From NCBI RefSeq assembly GCF_021655555.1, contig NZ_AP023086.1:4370685-4434684 (forward strand): a DNA stretch of 64,000 bases, in the 5' to 3' direction. The notes beneath the pieces are model-generated. The model made no database searches. It worked only from the letters and a program-made list of their open reading frames with translations, and was not told the origin of the DNA. Positions 7,507 to 16,113 of this stretch are shown here, in pieces. Source of the stretch: Marinagarivorans cellulosilyticus (GTDB taxonomy: Bacteria > Pseudomonadota > Gammaproteobacteria > Pseudomonadales > Cellvibrionaceae). How positions within the stretch are numbered: position 1 is the stretch's first letter; the number at the start of each line of letters is the position of its first letter. Both the position numbers and the translations under genes were made by a program.

Positions 7507-7668
7507 AGATTGGTATAACTACCCAAAGACCAAGTCTGTCGACCGCAAGGTTGCCGCCTTGATCTGGGCGCGAATATTACGCCAATCATTTGAATTTGCA
7601 AGCATTTATTCCGACTTGATTTGCCCTAAACATAGCAAGCACCTAGCCGGCAACCTTTAGCACTAAGG

Positions 7669-8127
7669 TTAATGCAGCTTAGCGTGGGACTCCGAACGGA
7701 CAAATTGTTGCTGCGCCCACTCGTCCAGTAGCTTTTCTTCTTTTTTATCGGCTTGGGCTTGGGCTTCGTCACTCATGCGCTTAACCAAATCTTGCATGGC
7801 GCGCTGTTTGAGGTGGGCTTTTTGCCAGAGTGATTTCTTATGCTCGACGTCGCGCTCGTTTTGCGCGATGAGTAACCGCTGCTGTGATTGCGCTTGTGAT
7901 AACTGGCCTACAAAAGCACGCTGACGCATTAGCTGCTCTGATGATAGCCGCAAATTACCGGCTTCGTTCGCGGCTGCGTAATCGTTTAAGTAATTGAGAA
8001 TATCATCGAGTTTATGTCGCTCTGAAGCGAGCCGCGCTTTGGCATCGGCGAAGGTATTTGCCGCGGACTCTACGTCTTTTTCTGCAAGCTCTAGAATCAA
8101 ACTCATTCGCTTTGTTTTATCTGACAT
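7669..8127 (-). CDS. fliJ: Flagellar export chaperone FliJ
   Basis: 152 residues, almost entirely alpha-helical heptad-like sequence rich in Ala, Gln, Lys and Glu, as in the coiled-coil FliJ family (~147 residues). FliJ works at the cytoplasmic face of the flagellar type III export gate, couples to the FliI ATPase ring and escorts export chaperones. It is the last gene of fliE-F-G-H-I-J, 84 bp after fliI. Primary conservation in FliJ is weak; the assignment rests on length, coiled coil and position. Confidence 0.85.
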   Translation of the reverse strand: MSDKTKRMSLILELAEKDVESAANTFADAKARLASERHKLDDILNYLNDYAAANEAGNLRLSSEQLMRQRAFVGQLSQAQSQQRLLIAQNERDVEHKKSLWQKAHLKQRAMQDLVKRMSDEAQAQADKKEEKLLDEWAQQQFVRSESHAKLH

Positions 8128-8211
8128 GCGTACTCTCCTGCGAGATTAGCAACGCCTACCTGCGTGCAACTTAAATTACAGCTCCGTCACACAAAGATAC
8201 GCGCCCTACCC

Positions 8212-9567
8212 CTAACTTTTGGCCTGAACTGGACCGGCGATAACATTTTTAAGATGAGCGGCACTCTCGGCATACTGCGCCTTTTGAGTAAGCCCCTGGC
8301 TAATAAACTGGATAAGGTGCGGGTGCCGCTCGATGGCCCGATCAATGGTTGCATCGGCGCCAGGTACATAGGCCCCCACTGAAATTAAATCTTTGTTTTG
8401 ACGATGAGCAGCCAATAGCTGCTTGAAGTTTTGCATCATTTTAAGCTGCTCTGGCGGCACGATATTGGGCATTACACGGCTGATCGAGGCCTCTATGTTG
8501 ATTGCGGGGTACACCCCCTCCTCGGCCAATTGCCGCGACAATACGATATGACCATCCAGAATAGCCCTCGCAGAATCCGCTATCGGGTCTTGTAAATCGT
8601 CGCCTTCGGTCAGCACGGTATAAAAGGCTGTAACCGAGCCCTGCCCTTTGGCGCCATTGCCGGCGCGCTCCACCAATTCGGGTAAGCGTGCAAACACCGA
8701 GGGCGGATACCCTTTTGTGGCCGGCGGCTCGCCGATGGCTAAGGATATTTCGCGTTGCGCTTGCGCGAAGCGGGTAAGCGAATCCATTAACAGCAGCACT
8801 TTTTTGCCTTCGTCGCGAAAGTGTTCGGCTATGCGAGTTGCCAAATAGGAAGCCCGCAAACGCATTAAGGGCGCTTCGTCGGCGGGGGCCGCTACGACCA
8901 CCGAGCGCTTAAGGCCCTCCTCACCTAAAATATGCTCGATAAATTCCTTTACCTCACGGCCGCGCTCACCAATCAAACCCACAACCACAACATCCGCTTC
9001 GGTGAACTTTGTCATCATGCCTAAAAGTACACTTTTACCGACACCACTACCGGCAAATAGCCCCAAGCGCTGGCCCTCGCCCACCGTAAGCAGCGCATTA
9101 ATTGCCCGAATACCCACATCTAGCGGAGTAACAACCGGCTCGCGATCCATTGGGTTAATAGTTTGCGGTTTAATATCGAGCGTGGCATCGCCCTCTAGCG
9201 GCCCCTTACCGTCTAAAGGGTGCCCCAAACCGTTGATAATTCGCCCTAAGCTTGCCTCACCTATGCGTATGCGGTCAGCGCCATTAACCGGTTTTACCAC
9301 CAAGCCCGGCTTTAGCCCTTCTGCCGCTCGAATAGGCATAAGGTAAGTCGTGCTATCACTAAAACCGACAATTTCCGCCTCTACAGGCGAGCGCCCGGGC
9401 CGAATAATTTCACAATAGGTGCCCACCGGCACACTTAGTCCCACAGCCTCTAATGTTAAGCCCACCATTCGCGTTAGCCGCCCGGCCGCTAGAGGTAAGC
9501 GCTCGAAACTGGCATATTGCCGCTTGCCGGCTAAGCGTTCGCTAGCGCTGATAGGAAGGTCAATCAT
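8212..9567 (-). CDS. fliI: Flagellar export ATPase FliI
   Basis: 451 residues, normal for FliI. It is an F1-beta-like hexameric ATPase that energises flagellar type III export. Walker A GLFAGSGVGKSVLLG lies near residue 170. Walker B is KVLLLMDSLTRFA, followed by the export-ATPase signature PPATKGYPPSVFARLP. C-terminal helices bind FliJ and FliH. The start overlaps the end of fliH by 8 bp, implying translational coupling. Confidence 0.97.
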   Translation of the reverse strand: MIDLPISASERLAGKRQYASFERLPLAAGRLTRMVGLTLEAVGLSVPVGTYCEIIRPGRSPVEAEIVGFSDSTTYLMPIRAAEGLKPGLVVKPVNGADRIRIGEASLGRIINGLGHPLDGKGPLEGDATLDIKPQTINPMDREPVVTPLDVGIRAINALLTVGEGQRLGLFAGSGVGKSVLLGMMTKFTEADVVVVGLIGERGREVKEFIEHILGEEGLKRSVVVAAPADEAPLMRLRASYLATRIAEHFRDEGKKVLLLMDSLTRFAQAQREISLAIGEPPATKGYPPSVFARLPELVERAGNGAKGQGSVTAFYTVLTEGDDLQDPIADSARAILDGHIVLSRQLAEEGVYPAINIEASISRVMPNIVPPEQLKMMQNFKQLLAAHRQNKDLISVGAYVPGADATIDRAIERHPHLIQFISQGLTQKAQYAESAAHLKNVIAGPVQAKS

Positions 9568-10738
9568 CTACTGCACGCCCTTCGCCTGCTGGCGCTTGTG
9601 ATTCAGGCCTTACTGGCCCTTGGGCTTGATCCGCTTGTTTTTCTAGCGGCGCCTTAAGTAATTCTTCCTGTGCCTCAGTGTCTGACCCGCCACCGGTTAC
9701 ACCTTCTTTTTTATTTACCTCGGGGCCCTCACCATCTCTCCAATCATCGCGGCCATCATCGCCCCCCTCACCCTCTGCCCCTTTATTTTCTGGCTGAGGC
9801 GAAAGCGTGGAGGCCTCTGCCTGCGCTTGCTGGGGAACCTCTGCGGCAATAGCTGCTTGCGGCTCTTTTGGCTGGGAAATTGGCTGGGAAACAGGCTCCC
9901 GCTCGAACGATGGCACCTCGCTTGTTGCAGCGCTGCTATCAAAGGGTTTATCAGCCAACGCAGCGACAAACTCATCAAGCCGCGCAGCTACCGAGTAATC
10001 AATATAGCTATGCTCGCTTTTTACACTGCAACTGCCACGCGTAAGCGAGGCATCCTCGTGAATCACATCGGCAGCTATCGGTTGCGGTGCGTAATCGCGG
10101 TAGGCATTGGCGTCATCAGGGTGAAGGTACAGGGCAATATTTTTTTCGACAGGCGGTAAGGCCTCTAGAGCACGATCGACAACGGCAATGATCTTGCGCG
10201 AATCTAATTGCAACTCTTGTTGAAGAATATGCTTTGCCAGCCCCAACGCTAAATCCAACGTGGTATCTGCGAGTGCTTGCTGCTGATGCTCAAGCGGCGA
10301 AAATAACGCTTCGCATAACTGCTGCAAGTGCTGCCCTTGCTCTTTTAGCCACTGGCCATGCTCACTTTCTGCCTGCTCAGTGCCTGCTTTTATGCCCTCG
10401 CTGTAGCCGGCTTTTCGGCCATCCAGCTTGCCTTGTTCTAAACCTTCGGCATAACCTTTATCAAAACCATCTTGCTCTGCCGCTTGTGTAATTTCTTCTA
10501 GCTGCTGAGCGGTTACCCCTTTAACCTGCTCGGGCTCCGGAGGATCAACATCTTCACTAACAACAGGCGATTCTGGTGCCGAGCGCTTATTTTGCTGTGC
10601 CTTATTTTTGCCCGCTTGGGTTTTGCGCTTGCGCTGCTCGTCGCCATTAATAACCTTGCCATTAACTTCAGGCAACAGCCACGATTTAGCACTTGCGATA
10701 TCCTCAAAAGGAATGCGTCCTGGGGGCTGAGCACTCAT
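9560..10738 (-). CDS. fliH: Flagellar assembly protein FliH with long C-terminal tail
   Basis: 392 residues against about 230-270 usual. The FliH/SctL part covers roughly residues 75-260: it has the Gly-repeat helix (FDKGYAEGLEQGKLDGRKAG and on), typical of FliH GxxxG heptads, and the C-terminal ATPase-stator domain ending near LDEFVAALADK. An additional ~130 residues follow: Pro/Gln-rich, then Gly-Asp-Glu-rich and disordered-looking (EGEGGDDGRDDWRDGEG). FliH normally binds FliI through its C-terminal domain, so a long acidic tail there is odd. The start overlaps the fliG stop by one base (TAATG). Confidence 0.9.
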   Translation of the reverse strand: MSAQPPGRIPFEDIASAKSWLLPEVNGKVINGDEQRKRKTQAGKNKAQQNKRSAPESPVVSEDVDPPEPEQVKGVTAQQLEEITQAAEQDGFDKGYAEGLEQGKLDGRKAGYSEGIKAGTEQAESEHGQWLKEQGQHLQQLCEALFSPLEHQQQALADTTLDLALGLAKHILQQELQLDSRKIIAVVDRALEALPPVEKNIALYLHPDDANAYRDYAPQPIAADVIHEDASLTRGSCSVKSEHSYIDYSVAARLDEFVAALADKPFDSSAATSEVPSFEREPVSQPISQPKEPQAAIAAEVPQQAQAEASTLSPQPENKGAEGEGGDDGRDDWRDGEGPEVNKKEGVTGGGSDTEAQEELLKAPLEKQADQAQGPVRPESQAPAGEGRAVDD

Positions 10739-11769
10739 TAAACCATTGCCTCACCACCGCCGCCGAGCGAAATATCACCCGCATCGGCCATGCGGCGGCA
10801 TATTGCCAAGATTTCTCGCTGCGCCGTTTCCACTTCAGATAATTTAACCGGTCCTTTAGCTTCCAAATCATCGCGCATTAATTCGGCAGCACGCTTAGAC
10901 ATATTGCCAAATACTTTTTCTTGTAGATCTTCGTCGGCACCTTTTAAGGCAGTAATTAATAGTTCTGAAGACACCTCGCGCAAAATAGCCTGTATACCGC
11001 GGTCGTCTACATCTTTTAAATTCTCGAAGACGAACATCAAATCGGAAATTTGCGTACCCATATCTTCGTCAACTTCTTTAATCGACTCCATTAACTCATT
11101 AGCAATAGAGCTATCCAAATTATTGACAATTTCAGCCGCCGTTTTAAAGCCGCCAATATCTTTAGTCTGCGAACCGGCGTTACCAGAGAATTGCTTCTCA
11201 AGAATATCGTTCAACTCTTGTAAGGCGCTCGGCTGCACTGTATCGAGCGATGCAACGCGCATCATTACATCTAAACGCACTTTTTCAGGGAAGTAAGCCA
11301 AAATTTCTGCAGACTGATCAGCATCCAAATACGCCAATACAATGGCTTGAATTTGCGGGTGTTCGTTGCGAATAATGTCGGCAATAGAACGCGCTTCCAT
11401 CCATTTAAGCGTATCCAACCCGGTGGTATTGCCACCCATTAAAATGCGATCGATTAAGCCATTGGCCTTATCCGACCCTAATGCCGTTACCAACATATTG
11501 CGAATATAGTTATCTGCCCCCATACCCAAGCCCGTTTGGGTGCGCACTTCATCCATAAAATTGGCAATCACCACTTCCACTTCGTACTGCTGTACGTTTT
11601 TTAGCTGGCTCATCGCCGTACCCAAACGCTGAACCTCTTTTGGCCCCATATGTTTAAGCACTTCTGCCGCGGTGGACTCACCCAACGACATTAACAAAAT
11701 CGCAGCCTGATCCAGCTTGGGCAAATTAACTTTTTTGGCTTCTTCCTGTGCCGGCGGGTTATTAGGCAT
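10738..11769 (-). CDS. fliG: Flagellar motor switch protein FliG
   Basis: 343 residues, full length. FliG sits on the MS ring and interacts with MotA and with FliM to produce torque and reversal. N-terminal LDQAAILLMSLGESTAAEVL is typical. The middle domain carries the EHPQ motif (NEHPQIQAIVLAYL). The C-terminal charged ridge includes IQAILREVSSELLITALKG. Lies 15 bp after fliF in the operon. Confidence 0.97.
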   Translation of the reverse strand: MPNNPPAQEEAKKVNLPKLDQAAILLMSLGESTAAEVLKHMGPKEVQRLGTAMSQLKNVQQYEVEVVIANFMDEVRTQTGLGMGADNYIRNMLVTALGSDKANGLIDRILMGGNTTGLDTLKWMEARSIADIIRNEHPQIQAIVLAYLDADQSAEILAYFPEKVRLDVMMRVASLDTVQPSALQELNDILEKQFSGNAGSQTKDIGGFKTAAEIVNNLDSSIANELMESIKEVDEDMGTQISDLMFVFENLKDVDDRGIQAILREVSSELLITALKGADEDLQEKVFGNMSKRAAELMRDDLEAKGPVKLSEVETAQREILAICRRMADAGDISLGGGGEAMV

Positions 11770-11784
11770 TATTAATCCTCGGCA

Positions 11785-13479
11785 TTATTCTTCGTTAATC
11801 CAACGTTTTATTACTTGCGCTACACGGCCTGGGTCCTCTGCAACTAAACCTTTTACAGCATTTAATTGCTGCTCGTAGCTTTCTTCTGGGCTGGGCAAGG
11901 CCATGGCATCACCACCGGTTAAGGTAACGGTTTCATCACTTAGTGAGTCGAACGAATCCACACCTGCCGCTTGCAATGCCGCTAGCTCTTTTGCTTCATC
12001 TTCTGCTCGCGCTTTTAAGCCCGATTGCGCCAAACTTTTAAGTACCGGGCGCAACAAACCAATAATTAATAAGCCAATAATAAATACCCCAGCCAATTGC
12101 TTGGCCAGCGTTTTAAACCACGCCGTTTGATACCACGGCATGGTGTAGTCGAGGGTATTTAAATCATTGATAAAGGATTCATTCAGAATATTGACGCTAT
12201 CACCACGCGCCGCCGAAAAACCAACCGCATCGCGCACTAATATGGCTATGCGCTCTAACTCTGCATCAGTCCAGCGCGTGCGAACTAGCTCGCCAGTTTC
12301 TGGGTTTGGTTGCATTTTATCGTCGACAACTACCGCCACAGATAACCGCCGCACGCGCCCTTTTTCATGCTTGGTATAACTAACCGTACGATCCAGTTCA
12401 TAGTTGCGGACAGCTTGCTTGCGTGAATTAGACGGGCTTGCACCACCGCCTTCGCCATCTTGTCCGTTGGCAACTTCAGGGGCATTGCCTCCATCCGGTG
12501 GCTGATTCGTTAACGCCCCAGGAATCCCCATTGGGCCGCCTGCGCCCTTGCGCAACTCTTCTACCGTTTGCTCGCTGCGTATTGCCGGTAAGTCTGGATT
12601 GAAAGATTCTTCGGCTTGCTCAACCTCGGTAAAATCTAAATCAGCAGCAATTTCTGTTTTAAATTTTCCATCGCCAATAATGGGGGTTAACAAGCGGCGA
12701 ACCCGCAAAATAATATCGTTTTCTACTTTTTTGGTGTAATCCAAATGCTGAGCAGCAATTACCAGCCTCTCGTCCTCTACCCCAACAGATAACAAGTTGC
12801 CTTTCTGGTCGACCACCGTGACGTTTTCAATTTTTAATTCGGGAATGCTTGAGGCCACTAAATTGGCAATACCCTTAACTTGGCGCGTTTCGATATTGCG
12901 CCCAGGGAATAAATCTAAAAATACAGAGGCCGACGGCTCGCGCCCATCACGCACAAATACAGAAGCTTTAGGAATGGCGAGGTGCACCCTTGCACCTCGA
13001 ATTGAGTTAATACTAGAAATAGTGCGCGAAAGCTCTCCCTCTAAGCTTCTTTTATAACGCGCCGACTCCATAAACTGGCTGGTTCCAAGCGGCTGCTCCT
13101 GATCAAGCAGCTCAAAGCCAATTGATTGATTCCCCGGAATTCCTCGTTCCGCTAATTTTAAGCGCGCCTGATGCACTTTATCGGCAGAGACCAACAGCGC
13201 GCCCGTTTTCGGGTCGACCTTGTAAGCGATATCATTAAAATCGAGGATTTCACCCACTTCGCTACTATCAAGGCGGTCCAAGCTGCCATACAAGGGTTTG
13301 TAATCGTCGCCCTGCGTCCATAGCACCACAGCAAAACCAATAGCCACACTGGCTGCAATGCCAACCATTAAGCCAGCTTGCCGAACCAAATTCAGATTAT
13401 TAAAGCCTTCAATTAAATCGCTTTTAACACCACTGGATTTAACCTGTACTGTTTCACCTGCTGCTTCTGCCGTTGCCAT
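11785..13479 (-). CDS. fliF: Flagellar MS-ring protein FliF
   Basis: 564 residues. FliF forms the membrane MS ring on which the rotor is built. One membrane segment lies near residues 33-53 (GLMVGIAASVAIGFAVVLW) and a second near 448-467 (AGVFIIGLLIIGLLRPVL). The periplasmic part has the YscJ/FliF ring-building repeat (PLYGSLDRLDSSEVGEIL). The cytoplasmic C-terminus, which binds FliG, ends VAQVIKRWINEE. Follows fliE by 19 bp. Confidence 0.97.
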   Translation of the reverse strand: MATAEAAGETVQVKSSGVKSDLIEGFNNLNLVRQAGLMVGIAASVAIGFAVVLWTQGDDYKPLYGSLDRLDSSEVGEILDFNDIAYKVDPKTGALLVSADKVHQARLKLAERGIPGNQSIGFELLDQEQPLGTSQFMESARYKRSLEGELSRTISSINSIRGARVHLAIPKASVFVRDGREPSASVFLDLFPGRNIETRQVKGIANLVASSIPELKIENVTVVDQKGNLLSVGVEDERLVIAAQHLDYTKKVENDIILRVRRLLTPIIGDGKFKTEIAADLDFTEVEQAEESFNPDLPAIRSEQTVEELRKGAGGPMGIPGALTNQPPDGGNAPEVANGQDGEGGGASPSNSRKQAVRNYELDRTVSYTKHEKGRVRRLSVAVVVDDKMQPNPETGELVRTRWTDAELERIAILVRDAVGFSAARGDSVNILNESFINDLNTLDYTMPWYQTAWFKTLAKQLAGVFIIGLLIIGLLRPVLKSLAQSGLKARAEDEAKELAALQAAGVDSFDSLSDETVTLTGGDAMALPSPEESYEQQLNAVKGLVAEDPGRVAQVIKRWINEE

Positions 13480-13498
13480 TTAACGCTACCTCACACCA

Positions 13499-13858
13499 TT
13501 AAATTGGCATATTCATGACGTCTTTATAAGCCTCAACAAGCTTATTTCGGACTTGGGTCGCCGCTTGAAAAGCAACGCTGGATTTTTGCGATGCGATCAT
13601 TACTTGGCTGATACTCACATTGGGGTCACCTTGAATATAAGCTTTTGAAACCGCGCCAGATTCTTGTTGAATATTATTCACCTTATTAATTGCTTGACTA
13701 AAAACATCACCAAAATCAACGCGATTTTTATTTTCAACAGGGTTGATTCCGCCAGGGCGAATGCCATTAGCGCCCTCCACGCCGCCAAAAGCCTGCGTTT
13801 GCGATTTAATGGAGCGCATCTCTGTCAATAAACGATTAATGTCAACACGATCTGTCAT
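13499..13858 (-). CDS. fliE: Flagellar hook-basal body protein FliE
   Basis: 119 residues from the ATG with AGGGT seven bases upstream. A longer in-frame reading to 13936 adds 26 residues not seen in FliE and is rejected. FliE joins the MS ring to the rod. The C-terminal half is the conserved part: DFGDVFSQAINKVN and DVMNMPI at the end. It is the first gene of the fliEFGHIJ operon. Confidence 0.93.
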   Translation of the reverse strand: MTDRVDINRLLTEMRSIKSQTQAFGGVEGANGIRPGGINPVENKNRVDFGDVFSQAINKVNNIQQESGAVSKAYIQGDPNVSISQVMIASQKSSVAFQAATQVRNKLVEAYKDVMNMPI

Positions 13859-13905
13859 TGTTCTACCCTGCCAAAGGTTTGGCGTTTTTACCCTTACTAC
13901 ACACA

Positions 13906-13923
13906 AGAGCACAAAGCAGGCCA
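13906..13923 (-). promoter_or_regulatory. Weak sigma-54-like site before fliE
   Basis: On the minus strand CTGGCCTGCTTTGTGCT has GG and GC at the correct 10-base spacing, with TGGC and TGCT intact but poor bases between. In Pseudomonas the fliE operon is sigma-54/FleQ-FleR controlled, so the position is plausible. It is the only site with correct spacing in this gap. Confidence 0.3.
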
Positions 13924-14062
13924 GAAACTTAAACACCGAGGGATACGATAAATTTCAAGCGACAAAAAGCTACCCAATAAAGCTACTTATCCTCACATCA
14001 CAAAACCCGCAAGCGTTGACTATAATTGGCTACATAGCCAACACTACAAACTTGGATTCGCC

Positions 14063-15289
14063 ATGGACTACCCCTCTTTTATAGAAGATACGACTTACAT
14101 CAGCATGGATGCATCCGCCAGCGAAAACGAACAACTACGCGCCATGCTAAGCAACCTAACGCGCATCCATTTACTAACCGCTAGCCGATTTGAAAATTTT
14201 GACGACCTGATTCACGAATATTTAGTCTCTGGTATAGAGGTGTTTGGGTTAGAAACAGGTATTGTTAGCCGCATTGTTGGCAACAGCTACACAGTATGTG
14301 ATGTGATAAGCCCACTAGACGTACTCGAAAAAGGACAGGAATTTGGGCTGGAAGACACTTACTGCCGCGAAGTCATTAAAAGCCAACAGGTTTTAGGCTT
14401 TCCACAAGTGGGGGCTTTAGAATATATGCGGTGCCACCCGGTATACGAAAACCTTAAGTTAGAATCCTATTTGTCAGCGCCTATTTTTGTGGCTGACGAA
14501 CTGTTTGGCACACTAAATTTCACCTCTGTATCGGCGCGCGAAAACGGCTTCTCCACACACGAAAGAAACCTTATTGTGTTAATGGCCAACGCCATTGGCG
14601 CCTTCATTCTTTTGCGCAACAAAGAGGATCACCTGCTGGCCCTTAACCAAAAAATGAAACGCTTTGTTGGCTACGTAGCGCACGATTTACGCAACCCGCT
14701 AGGCACTATTATCGGGCTAACTAAAATGGCAACAAAACCCAACGCCTCGCCCGAAAGAATCCAACAAATAGCGCAAAAGATTGCACGCCCGGCTGAAAAC
14801 GCTCTCGAATTTGTGAATACCATTTTAGAGAACGCCGCGCTAAGCACCGGCAAAATTGCGCTGAGCAAAACCCAAGTTAATGCCAAGCAGTTAATCGAAG
14901 AGGCCCAGGATGCCGTGGAACACTTTGCAGCCGAGTCAAACATTACAATAACGCTGGATGCTCCTGATCAGGCTGCGCTGCTGTGTGACAAGCATCGCCT
15001 GCATCAAACCCTAACCAACCTACTGATTAACGCGATTAAATACTCGCCGGAGAACTCTCTTATTCAATGTTCTGCAACTCCCCTTGAAGGCGGCACTCAA
15101 ATACAGATAAAAAACCCAACGTCCCCCGAAACACAACAAGGCCGAAGACTTGATGGGCAGGTCTATGGAAGTGTTGGTTTCGGCCTCGACATTGTTCAAG
15201 AAGTATTAAAAGCGCACGATAGCTCGTTAGCCATAGATGAATCACCCGAGACCTTCATCGCCAGCTTCACTCTACCGGTTAGTCACTAG
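14063..15289 (+). CDS. GAF-domain sensor histidine kinase, soluble
   Basis: 408 residues with no membrane segment. A GAF sensor domain covers ~45-190. The HisKA H-box FVGYVAHDLRNPLG places the phospho-His near residue 206. The HATPase domain has N-box NLLINAIKYS and a G2-like GSVGFGLDIV near the end. No response regulator is adjacent. It is divergent from fliE. In pseudomonads the fleS-fleR pair occupies a comparable place, but this is not FleS (GAF rather than PAS, and no fleR). Its input and partner are unknown. Confidence 0.85.
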   Translation: MDYPSFIEDTTYISMDASASENEQLRAMLSNLTRIHLLTASRFENFDDLIHEYLVSGIEVFGLETGIVSRIVGNSYTVCDVISPLDVLEKGQEFGLEDTYCREVIKSQQVLGFPQVGALEYMRCHPVYENLKLESYLSAPIFVADELFGTLNFTSVSARENGFSTHERNLIVLMANAIGAFILLRNKEDHLLALNQKMKRFVGYVAHDLRNPLGTIIGLTKMATKPNASPERIQQIAQKIARPAENALEFVNTILENAALSTGKIALSKTQVNAKQLIEEAQDAVEHFAAESNITITLDAPDQAALLCDKHRLHQTLTNLLINAIKYSPENSLIQCSATPLEGGTQIQIKNPTSPETQQGRRLDGQVYGSVGFGLDIVQEVLKAHDSSLAIDESPETFIASFTLPVSH

Positions 15290-15525
15290 ATGCGCTAAAC
15301 GTTACTCTTCTTCACGCAGCGCTACCTCTGCCGCACAAACCTAACAGATCAAAAAATAGGCGAATCAATGCATGCGCAACCACTGTGTGGCGCCTTAATA
15401 GTCAAAAAGACTAAAAAAAGTTAAAAAAAGACAAGTTCAGGCAAAGATGTTTCTTTTATACACACTTTAGAGTTGCTAGAATGCGCGGCAAGTAACAGCG
15501 TGTTTAACTACCCTTGGGTATCCTC

Positions 15526-15819
15526 ATGAAAAAGATTCTCCCTTCTCTTTATTTCGCCTTATGTGCTGCCCCCTTAGCAATGACCGCCAATGCAGGCAAC
15601 AGCGATACAGCCGATCAAAGCATGGAGCTTGCTGAGGCTTTTGACGTGATTCAAGAATACCGCGAGCTGCGTGAATCTTGCGCAATTGGCACCTACGAGC
15701 AACGCCGCCGCTGCGTTGGCGAGCTTAGCGAAGCGAATACTCTGTATCGCGAAGCCAAAGATGTCATCGCCAAACAAAAACTATCTACCAGCGACAGCAC
15801 GCTTGCCAGCTACAACTAG
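15526..15819 (+). CDS. Small secreted protein, unknown
   Basis: 97 residues from MKKILPSL. A TTG start four codons upstream is possible but less likely. The signal peptide runs to about residue 24 (cleavage near ANA). The mature ~75 residues are helical and charged, with two cysteines 12 residues apart (SCAIGTY and RCVGEL) that may form a disulfide in the periplasm. No family recognised. It is monocistronic between the GAF kinase and the sulfite reductase. Confidence 0.65.
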   Translation: MKKILPSLYFALCAAPLAMTANAGNSDTADQSMELAEAFDVIQEYRELRESCAIGTYEQRRRCVGELSEANTLYREAKDVIAKQKLSTSDSTLASYN

Positions 15820-16113
15820 TTAAAAACTCCAATTGAGGCGCCGCGTTTTACACCAATGCGCCAATCAAAGATCACATACGTCACTCGCGGCATTAGCGCT
15901 TTTGCTGTATGCTGCGCGTCCGCTTACGCGCTGGGTTGCAAAGGCCTTTTAGCGAGCGACACCTTTTGAGCTTAAAGTTCTGCTTTTGCTCAAAAAGTCA
16001 CTTTGCCTCTAAAGACCAGTCAACCAACTGCAATGCGCTTGTGGCTACCCCAAGCGCTACCTGCAGCGCCAAGCCACTCCCATCGATAGACTCGGAAAAG
16101 GTAACCAAACCCC

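Noticed and set aside
7448..7660. 70-codon open frame across tRNA-Pro
   Set aside because: It overlaps the tRNA on the opposite strand; the tRNA cloverleaf explains the sequence.
9670..10159. Several open frames opposite the FliH tail
   Set aside because: Low-complexity GC-rich coding sequence often opens the other frames; none has a ribosome site or recognisable protein.
13499..13936. Longer fliE reading with 26 extra hydrophobic N-terminal residues
   Set aside because: FliE has no signal peptide; the internal ATG at 13858 has a good ribosome site and gives the family length.
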